DNA from: Pseudodonghicola flavimaris | Lineage (GTDB): Bacteria > Pseudomonadota > Alphaproteobacteria > Rhodobacterales > Rhodobacteraceae | NCBI RefSeq assembly: GCF_030164425.1 | Contig: NZ_JASNJD010000012.1 | Location: 78,400 to 142,399 of the forward strand | Length of the DNA: 64,000 bases | Reading direction: 5' to 3' | Part shown: positions 18,101-25,700 of the stretch, in pieces | How the letters are laid out: the number at the start of each line of letters is the position of its first letter | Position numbering within the stretch: position 1 is the stretch's first letter | Position numbers and translations under genes: made by a program | The notes under the pieces: generated by a model | Databases searched by the model: none | What the model saw: the letters and a program-made list of their open reading frames with translations, nothing else | What the model was told of the DNA's origin: nothing

Positions 18101-21100
18101 TCCCGGCGACACCTATGCCCGACTGGCGGAAGATCACTATCTGCTGCCGCCCGAACAGGGGCGCTTCGGCTATGACAGCCTGTTGCGCGATTTGGCCGAG
18201 TCCGGCCGCAGCCCCGATCGCATCGGCCATTTCTGGCCGGTGACGCAGGACGAAAGCCACCGCCCCGGCGGCTCGTTCTACGACCGGATGCTGGAACAGG
18301 GGTTCTTCAGCCTGATGTATCTGGCCCAGGCCATCGGCGGGGCCGAGCTGGAACAGCCGCTGCATATCACCGTCTTCACCAATGGTGCCGCCCAGCTGGA
18401 CGATGAGGGCCTGCCCTATCCCGAAAAGGCGCTGATCGCCGGACCCGTCGGGGTGATCCCGCATGAGATGCCGGGGGTGACGCTGGCCTCGGTCGACATC
18501 GCCCTGCCTGCGGCCGCCCCGAAGCGTCGCCTGGCGCCGATTGGCGGCGCGGCCCCCCGGGCCGATCTGGCCCCGCTGGCGTCGCAGGCGCTGGAGGAAC
18601 TGCTGGCCGAGCCCGGCCAAGAGGTCGCCCTGCGCCGGGGCGAGAAACGCTATGTCCGCAGCTGGCGGCCACTGGCGCTGGACCAGAGCGGCGCGCCGGT
18701 CTGGAAGACCGGCGGCACCTATCTGATCACCGGTGGTTTCGGCGGCATCGGGCTGACGCTGGCCGCCGGGCTGATGCGCGATCATGGCGCCAACGTGATC
18801 CTGCTGGCCCGCGATCCGCTGCCGGCCCGCGACGCCTGGGCGGCCTACCTGGCCGGCCATGCCCCCAGCGACCGCACTGCCCGGCGCATCCGCGCCCTGC
18901 AGGACCTGGAGGCGATCGGCACCGGCGCGGTGATGGCGATCGCGGCGGATGTCTGCAACATCGACCGCATGCGCGCCGCGGTGGCCGAGGCCGAGGAGCG
19001 CTTCGGCGCCATCACCGGCCTGATCCACGCCGCCGGCCAGATCGACGACGGCCCCGTCCTCGCCAAGACCGAGAGCGGCGTCGCCCAGGTCTTCGCCCCC
19101 AAGGTCACCGGGCTCAGGGTGCTCGACACCCTGTTCCCCGACGGCATGCTGGAACTGATGGTGCTGTTCTCCTCCTCCTCGACCGCGACGGCGCCGGCCG
19201 GGCAGATCGACTATGTGGCGGCGAACGAATATCTCAACGCCTTTGCCCAGTCCCGCAAGGCCGCGGCGACCCGGGTGATGGCGGTGGGCTGGGGGGTCTG
19301 GTCGCAGGTCGGCATGGCCGCCGATGCCATGGCCGCCCGCGACGGCGCCGGCAAGCTCAGCGAGCGGGTGGACTGCGATCAGCCATTGCTACGCGAGACC
19401 GGCTTCGATGCCGCCGGAAACCGCCTGTTCGTGTCGACCTATGACGCGCAGGACGACTGGGTGTTCGACCAGCACCGTACCGCCGCCGGCGACGCGCTCC
19501 TGCCCGGCACCGGCTATATCGAACTGGCGGCAGAGGCGATGGCAGCCCATGGCGTCGCCGTGCCCTATGAGATCCGTGATCTCTATTTCCTCAGGCCGCT
19601 GCGGGTGGGCAACGATCAGCCCCGCCGCGCCGTCCTGCGGCTGGAGGCCGACGAAGCCAGCCTGAACCTCACTGTGCATGCCGCGCTCGGCGCCGAAGAG
19701 GCCGCCGGATACGAGCTGAACGCCCAGGCGCAGATCGTGACGCGCGGCGATCTGGCCGTCCCTGCTCCGCTCGATCTCAGCACCATCGCCGCCCGCTGCG
19801 GCGCGCCGGAGGTGGCCGGCCCGGACGATTGCCTGCATTCGCCACAGGAGGCGCATCTGCGCTTCGGGCCGCGCTGGCAGGTGCTGCGCCGCCGTGCCAT
19901 GGGTGCAGGCGAAGGGCTCGCCACGCTGAGCCTGCCGCAACAGTGCCGGGGCGATCTGGCCCGGGGCTATCTGATGCATCCGGGGCTCCTCGACCTCGCC
20001 ACCGGCTGGGCCATCGCACTGGCGCCGGGCTATGACGACACCGCGCTCTGGGTGCCGGTCAGCTATCGCACCATCCGTGTCTTCGCGCCGCTGCCGGGCG
20101 AGATCCGCAGCTGGATGCGGCTCACCCCGGGGACCGGGGCCGACGGGTTCGTCAGCTTCGACGTCACCCTGACCGATCCCCAGGGCAATGTCTGTGTCGA
20201 GGTCGAAGGCTTCCAGATGACCCGCACCGCCGGCACGCTGGAGTTCGCCACCGCCGGCACCGCCGATGCCCGGGCCGCCGATCTGGGGCTGGTCGCCGCC
20301 ACGCAGGACGCCCCGCTCAGCCCAGAGGAACAGCGGCTGCGCCACAACATCACCCAGGGCATCCGCCCCGAGGAAGGCCCCGAGGCGCTGACACGGGCGC
20401 TGGCGCTGGGGGCGCCGCAGGTACTGGTCAGCAGTCTCGATCTGGCGCAGCTGATCCGTCAGGCTGCCCAGGTCAGCTCCGCGAAACCGGAAGAGGCGCA
20501 GAGCTTCGATCGCCCCGATCTGGATACCGATTACGTGGCCCCGCGCACCGAAGTGGAAAAGACGCTGGCCGGGCTGTTCTCCTCGCTGCTGGGGGTCGCC
20601 CGGGTCGGGGTCGAGGACAGTTTCTTCGATCTCGGTGGCCATTCGCTGATCGCGGTGCGGCTCTTCGCCCGGATCAGCCGGCTCTATAACGTCGAATTCC
20701 CGCTCTCCACCCTGTTCGAGGCGCCCAGCGTCGCCGCGCTTGCCGGCCTGATCGCCGCGCGCACCGGCATCACCGGCGAGACCGCCGAAGGCGACGAGGC
20801 GCCGCAGACCGAGATCGCCCCCGCCTTCACCCATCTGGTCGCCCTGCACAAGGGCGCGGGCGGCAGCGGGCCCGGCCATACGCCGTTCTTCCTGGTCGCC
20901 GGCATGTTCGGCAACGTCCTGAACCTGCGCCATCTGGCGCTGATGCTGGGTCGCGACCGGCCGGTTTGGGGGCTGCAGGCCCGCGGTCTGATCGGCGGCG
21001 ACGAACCGCATCACCGGATGGAAGAGGCCGCCGCCGATTACATCGCCGAGCTGCGCCAGGTGCAGCCGCAGGGGCCTTACCTGCTGGGCGGCTTCTCCGG

Positions 21101-21704
21101 CGGTGGTATCACCGCCTATGAGATGGCCCGACAGCTGGAAGACGCCGGCGAAGAGGTGGCGTTGCTGGTCATGCTCGACACCCCGCTGCCGCTGCGCCCG
21201 GAGCTGAGCGCCCAGGACAAGGCGCTGATCAAGCTGCAGGAAATCCGCCGCAAGGGGGCCGGATATCTGAGCGAATGGGCCGGCAACCGGATCCGCTGGG
21301 AACTGCAGAAACGTCGCGGGGCCCCGGCGCTGGTCAGCACCGGCACCAGCTTCAACAACGAGAAGATCGAGGCTGCCTTCCGCGACTCGCTGGCCGCCTA
21401 TGAGCTGAAACCCTGGAACGGGCCGATGGTGCTGTTCCGCCCGCCGCTGGACCGGCACTGGAAGGTCTCGGGCGGCAATTGGGTGAGTGCGGCGCGCGAA
21501 TATGTCTTCGAGGACAACCAATGGACCGCGCATGTGCCACGCACCCGGGTGGTCGAGGTGCCGGGGGATCACGATTCCATGGTTCTGGTCCCGAATGTCA
21601 GCGTGCTGGCGGAAAAGATGAAGGGCTTCATCGACCGGGCCGAGGCCGGGGTGCCTCCCGACAGCCCGGAGCTGGCCGGCACCCTGCGCGAAGCGGCGGA
21701 GTAA
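15195..21704 (+). CDS. Type I polyketide synthase, KS-AT-KR-DH-ACP-TE
   Basis: A single-module PKS of about 2169 residues. In order: ketosynthase (about 12-440) with Cys184 in TACSTS, His320 in CHGTGT and His360 in NIGHLD; acyltransferase (about 530-840) with Ser634 in GHSMG and a non-diagnostic IAAHS substrate motif; ketoreductase with a structural half (about 900-1150) and catalytic half (TGGFGGIG near 1180, Tyr1340 in YVAANEY); dehydratase with His1427 in HRTAAGDALLPGTG and Asp1600 in HPGLLDLATG; ACP with Ser1817 in DLGGHSL; thioesterase with Ser1968 in GFSGGG and His2126. All active sites look intact. KR before DH is not the standard order. It should make a short hydroxy or enoyl acyl chain, released or transferred by its TE. 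First gene of a seven-gene operon; the start is the ATG opening ASNEKHSSSGDIAIVG. Confidence 0.93.
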   Translation: MASNEKHSSSGDIAIVGLSVRLPGAGSAPAFWQNLRNGTESIVRLSEEELLANGEDPALIADPNYVPAAAPLDDFAMFDPEFFGFSPKEAAILDPQHRKFLEVAWEAMEDAGHPPETLSEPIGVYAGCGMGSYFYFNICSNPGLVQDVGMFLLRHTGNDKDFLSTRVSHVFDLKGPSINLQTACSTSLVAVHYACRALRAGDCGMALAGGVTIELPQGRGYLYKENEILSPDGHCHAFDHRAQGTVFGSGAGVVALRRLEDAIADGDHIWAVIKGSAVNNDGAAKAGYLAPSVDGQSQAVALALKAAGVPADTIDYVECHGTGTYLGDPIEVSALTEAYRKETAETGFCLLGSVKTNIGHLDTAAGVAGLVKTALALKHGEIPPSLGYEAPNPAIDFDHSPFTVADRLTPWKSHKGPRRAGVNALGVGGTNAHAILEEAPEREASEESEFPFQILCLSGRTRAALDANSRALAAHLRANPDLPLADVAFTLKEGRRGFDKRRVLVAENAEEAARLLEEADPRKVFTHDRLGARPDLVFMFPGGGAQYAGMARDLYETEPVFADWMDRGLDHLEPKLDFDIRALWLPGDDAAQAEADAKLTQPSVQLPLIMIVEYALAQLWISWGARPSALVGHSMGENTAACLAGVMSFEDCIDLVLLRGRLFDTVPAGGMLSVSLPEAELRALIGDDLDIASVNAPRLCAVSGPQAALDRLSETLSAQEIDHQRVQIDIAAHSRMLDPILAEFGAFLRSIHLSPPTMKILSNRTGAPLSAEEATDPAYWVGQLRNTVRFDDCITALAAGQKPVFLEVGPGRALSSLAQMNDAVGPGQVISSLRHPQQEIADDAYFLSGIGRLWACGIEADWDQIWGEAKRQRLPLPTYAFQASRYFIEPGKPQVTVEGEVALSRVDDMARWGYRPAWRPRPADCEIDVDRDLGDAAKQTWLIFDEGAGLAAEVAQRLAGAGHVVTRVSPGDTYARLAEDHYLLPPEQGRFGYDSLLRDLAESGRSPDRIGHFWPVTQDESHRPGGSFYDRMLEQGFFSLMYLAQAIGGAELEQPLHITVFTNGAAQLDDEGLPYPEKALIAGPVGVIPHEMPGVTLASVDIALPAAAPKRRLAPIGGAAPRADLAPLASQALEELLAEPGQEVALRRGEKRYVRSWRPLALDQSGAPVWKTGGTYLITGGFGGIGLTLAAGLMRDHGANVILLARDPLPARDAWAAYLAGHAPSDRTARRIRALQDLEAIGTGAVMAIAADVCNIDRMRAAVAEAEERFGAITGLIHAAGQIDDGPVLAKTESGVAQVFAPKVTGLRVLDTLFPDGMLELMVLFSSSSTATAPAGQIDYVAANEYLNAFAQSRKAAATRVMAVGWGVWSQVGMAADAMAARDGAGKLSERVDCDQPLLRETGFDAAGNRLFVSTYDAQDDWVFDQHRTAAGDALLPGTGYIELAAEAMAAHGVAVPYEIRDLYFLRPLRVGNDQPRRAVLRLEADEASLNLTVHAALGAEEAAGYELNAQAQIVTRGDLAVPAPLDLSTIAARCGAPEVAGPDDCLHSPQEAHLRFGPRWQVLRRRAMGAGEGLATLSLPQQCRGDLARGYLMHPGLLDLATGWAIALAPGYDDTALWVPVSYRTIRVFAPLPGEIRSWMRLTPGTGADGFVSFDVTLTDPQGNVCVEVEGFQMTRTAGTLEFATAGTADARAADLGLVAATQDAPLSPEEQRLRHNITQGIRPEEGPEALTRALALGAPQVLVSSLDLAQLIRQAAQVSSAKPEEAQSFDRPDLDTDYVAPRTEVEKTLAGLFSSLLGVARVGVEDSFFDLGGHSLIAVRLFARISRLYNVEFPLSTLFEAPSVAALAGLIAARTGITGETAEGDEAPQTEIAPAFTHLVALHKGAGGSGPGHTPFFLVAGMFGNVLNLRHLALMLGRDRPVWGLQARGLIGGDEPHHRMEEAAADYIAELRQVQPQGPYLLGGFSGGGITAYEMARQLEDAGEEVALLVMLDTPLPLRPELSAQDKALIKLQEIRRKGAGYLSEWAGNRIRWELQKRRGAPALVSTGTSFNNEKIEAAFRDSLAAYELKPWNGPMVLFRPPLDRHWKVSGGNWVSAAREYVFEDNQWTAHVPRTRVVEVPGDHDSMVLVPNVSVLAEKMKGFIDRAEAGVPPDSPELAGTLREAAE

Positions 21705-21708
21705 GATC

Positions 21709-22716
21709 ATGAGCGAACCCACTGTCCTGACGATCCTGCTGAATTTCCGCACCCCGGATTTGACGCTGAAATCGGCCGAAGCCGCGCTGGCGGCGATGGA
21801 GGGGATGGCGGGCGAGATCGTCATCGTCGACAACGATTCCGGCGACGGCTCCTTCGCCCGTCTGACGGCGGAGGCCGCCGGGCGCGGCTGGACCCGGAAC
21901 GACCGGCTCAGGGTGGTCGCCTCCGATCGCAACGGGGGCTTCGGAGCCGGAATGAACTTCGGCATGCGGCAGGGGCTGAGCGACGGGCGGACCCCCGATT
22001 TCTACTACCTGCTGAATTCCGATGCCTTCCCCGAGGCCGGCACCATCCGCATCCTGCGCGATTTCCTGGCCGCCACGCCCAGCGCCGGCATGGCCGGCAG
22101 CTATGTCCACGGCACCGACGGTACACCGCATCACACCGCCTTCCGCTTCCCCTCGGTCGCCGGCGAGTTCGAGGGCGCGGTGCGCACCGGCCTGTTCACC
22201 CGACTGCTGAGGAATGCCGTCGTCGCCCTGCCGATCCCCGAGGGCGCGACCCGGGTCGACTGGACCGCCGGCGCCAGCCTGATGCTGAGGAGCGAGATGA
22301 TCCGGCAGATCGGCGGGTTCGACGAGACCTTCTTTCTCTACTACGAGGAAACCGATCTCTGCCTGCGGGCGTCTCGCGCAGGATGGGCCACCTGGTATGT
22401 GCCCGAAAGCCGGATCGCGCATCTGGGCTCAGCCTCGACCGGGATGAAGGCCTGGCGTCGTACGCCGGGCTACTGGTTCGACTCGCGCCGCTATTACTTC
22501 ACCAAGAATCACGGGCGTGCCTATGCCGCTGCGGCGACACTGGCGCGGGTCTCCGGGCAGATGCTCTGGGGGCTGCGGCGCCGGCTGCAGAACAAACCCC
22601 AGGCCGATCCCGATCACTTCCTGCGCGATCTGATCGTGCATGCCTTCGGGGCCCCGCCGCCACGGGCCGCCACCGTTTCCCCTGTTTCCGCCACCCTCGT
22701 CGAGGATAGCAAATGA
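21709..22716 (+). CDS. Family 2 glycosyltransferase (WbbL/rhamnosyltransferase-like)
   Basis: A 335-residue GT-A enzyme that begins TVLTILLNFRTPDLTLKSAE. It carries IVIVDNDSGDGS, NGGFGAGMNFG and the DxD-like YYLLNSDAFPE, followed by DWTAGASLMLRSEMIRQIGG and DETFFLYYEETDLCLRA, the hallmark of the WbbL-type (rhamnosyl- or related) transferases. It lies 4 bp after the PKS stop, with GGAG as ribosome-binding site, and its stop overlaps the NRPS start, so it is made together with both megasynthases. The context suggests it glycosylates the PKS/NRPS product or builds the sugar to which that product is attached. Donor sugar unknown. Confidence 0.9.
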   Translation: MSEPTVLTILLNFRTPDLTLKSAEAALAAMEGMAGEIVIVDNDSGDGSFARLTAEAAGRGWTRNDRLRVVASDRNGGFGAGMNFGMRQGLSDGRTPDFYYLLNSDAFPEAGTIRILRDFLAATPSAGMAGSYVHGTDGTPHHTAFRFPSVAGEFEGAVRTGLFTRLLRNAVVALPIPEGATRVDWTAGASLMLRSEMIRQIGGFDETFFLYYEETDLCLRASRAGWATWYVPESRIAHLGSASTGMKAWRRTPGYWFDSRRYYFTKNHGRAYAAAATLARVSGQMLWGLRRRLQNKPQADPDHFLRDLIVHAFGAPPPRAATVSPVSATLVEDSK

Positions 22717-25700
22717 CCCAGTTTTCCTGCGTACTTATTGGCAATGAATCCCTGTTGATCGGCTGCGGCGACGCGCTGCGCGACCGTGGCCACGACATCC
22801 GCGCGGTGGTATCGCGCGATCCCGACATCCGCGCCTGGGCCACCGGCCTGGGCCTGCCGGTGGAGAAGAAGATCGCCGCGCTAAGCGATCGGTTCGCCCC
22901 CGACGACATCGACTGGCTGTTTTCCATCGCCAACCTGAACGTGATCCCCGAGGCAGTGCTGGCGCTGCCCGCCCGCGGCGCGATCAACTTTCACGACGGG
23001 CCGCTGCCGCGCTACGCCGGGCTGAACGCCCCGGTCTGGGCGCTGATCGCCGGTGAGAGCGATTACGGCATCAGCTGGCACATGATCGAGGGTGGCATCG
23101 ACGAGGGCGATCTGTTGGCGCAGGAGCATTTTGCCATTGCCGCCGACGACACCGCCTTCAGTCTCAACTCCAAATGCTACGGCGCCGCGATGGACAGCTT
23201 CCCGCGGGTGATCGACCAGCTGGAAGCCGAGGCGCCCCAGCGACAGGCCCAGGACCTGAGCCAGCGCAGCTATTTCGCCCGCGATGCCCGCCCCGAGGCC
23301 GCCGCGCGGCTGAACTTTCACCGTCCCGCCGCCCAGCTTTCCGCGCTGGTGCGGGCGCTGGATTTCGGTGGCTACTGGAACCCGATCGGTTGCCCGAAGC
23401 TGGAGATCGCGGGCCAGGTGCTGCTGGTCGGCCAGGCCGAGACCGCCGGCGCCGCCCAGGGGCTGCCCGGCCACGTCATGGCGGTGGATGGGGAAAGCCT
23501 GACCGTCGCCACCAGCGAGGGCGCCCTGAACCTGAGCCGTCTGACCACCCCCGAAGGCGGCGCCGTCACGCTGGCCGATCTGGTCCGGGCCGGTGAGACG
23601 CTGGCCTCCCCCACCGCCGAGCAGGCCGATAGTCTCGGCGCCGCGATCTCCGCCACCCTGCGGGCAGAGGCGCATTGGCGCCGCGCTCTCGGCACGCTGC
23701 ACCCGATGTCGATGCCGCTGGCCGGCGCCGGCACCGGCGCGCCCGACTGGGAAGCGCTGCGGATCGCCCTGCCCGACGGGCTGAGCGCGTCCCAGGCGGC
23801 GCTGGCGGCGCTGGCCTGGGGACTGAACGGCAGTGGCGAGGACTTCGGCGATATCGCCCTGACCACCCCTTCGGTGGTCGCCTCGGAACAGCTGGCGCCG
23901 GGCTATGTCTCTGGCTGGGTGCCGCTGAAAATCCGCGCCGGCGCCACGCTGTCGGAGACCGAGGCAGCGCTGGAGACCGCGCGGACCCAGAGCGTTGCCG
24001 GCGGTTTCGCCCGCGATCTGGTCGCCCGCGACCCGCAGATCACCTGGCACGGGACCCCGGCCATCGGGCTGGGTCTGAACGGTACCGGCCCGGTACCCGG
24101 CAGCCTTGCCACCGTCTCGCTGCGCGAGGATCGTGCCACGCTCTATATCGACCGGGCGCGGATCGGCGAGGAGGAAGCGGAACTGCTGGCCCGCCGGCTG
24201 GAGACCGCCTTTCAGACCGCGCTGGCGGCGGCGGCGGACAGCCTGCTTGGCGCGCTCGATATCTTGCCGGCCTCGGAACGGCGCAAGACGCTGGCGCAAT
24301 GGAACGCGACAGCCCGCGACTTCGATCCGGAGCTGACCATCCACGCCGCGATCGAGGCGCAGGTCGCCCGTACCCCCGAGGCCACCGCGCTGGTGTTCGA
24401 GGATCAGGTGCTGAGCTATGCCACGCTCAACGCCCGCGCCAATGCGGTGGCGGCGCGGCTGAAGCAGATGGGCGTCGGCCCCGGCGATCCGGTGGGCATC
24501 TACCTGCGCCGCAGCCCGGAACTGGTGATCGGCGCGCTCGGCATCCTCAAGGCCGGCGGCGCCTATGTGCCGCTCGACCCCGCCTATCCGGCCGACCGGA
24601 TCGCGCATTACATCAGCGACAGCCGCGCCGCGGTGATCGTCACCGATGGCGCCCAGCAGACGGAGCTGCCGAACTGCCCAGCCGAAATCCTGCAGGTCGA
24701 AACGCTGGGCACCCAGGCGGAGAATGTCGACGGCGGTGCCGGCGGCGCCGATCTAGCCTATCTGATCTATACCTCCGGGTCCACTGGCCTGCCCAAGGGG
24801 GTGATGGTCGAACACCGCAACGTCTCGAACTTCTTCGCCGGCATGGATGACCGGATCGGCGTGCCGGAAAACGGCACCTGGTTCGCGGTGACCAGCCTCA
24901 GCTTCGACATCTCTGTCCTCGAGCTGTTCTGGACCCTGGCGCGCGGCTTCAAGCTGGTGCTCTCGGGCGACGAGAACCGCGCCGTGGTGTCGAAAGGCCC
25001 GCTGGCGGTCAGCGACCGCAAGATCGATTTCAACCTGATGTATTGGGGCAACGACGACGGCGCCGGTCCGAAGAAATACGAACTGCTGCTGGAAGGTGCC
25101 AAATTCGCCGATGCCAACGGGTTCAATGCGGTCTGGACGCCGGAGCGGCACTTTCACGCCTTCGGCGGCCCCTACCCGAACCCCGCCGTCACCGGCGCTG
25201 CCGTCGCGGCGGTGACCCGGAACATCGCCGTGCGCGCCGGCAGCTGCGTCGCGCCACTGCACCATCCGGCCCGGATCGCCGAGGAATGGGCGGTGATCGA
25301 CAACCTGACCAACGGGCGCGCCGCGCTTGGCATCGCCTCGGGCTGGCAGCCGGACGATTTCATCCTGCGCCCGGAGAACACGCCGCCCCACAACAAGCCG
25401 GCGATGTTCGCCACCATCGAAACCCTGCGCAAACTGTGGCGCGGCGAGGCGGTGGAGTTTCCCAAGGCCGATGGCAGCCCGCATGCGGTGATCACCCAGC
25501 CGCGCCCGGTGTCCAAGGAACTGCCGATCTGGGTCACCACCGCCGGCAACCCCGACACCTGGAAAGAGGCGGGCCAGATCGGGGCGAATGTGCTGACCCA
25601 CCTGCTGGGCCAGTCGATCGAGGAAGTCGCCGGCAAGATCCGCCTCTATCACGCCGCCCTGCGTGAGGCCGGCCACGATCCGGCCGATTTCACCGTGACG

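Noticed and set aside
15273..19028. A 1251-residue open frame antisense to the PKS
   Set aside because: Very GC-rich DNA leaves stop codons rare on the opposite strand. The translation is low-complexity (G, A, Q and R rich) and the PKS frame has all its active sites.
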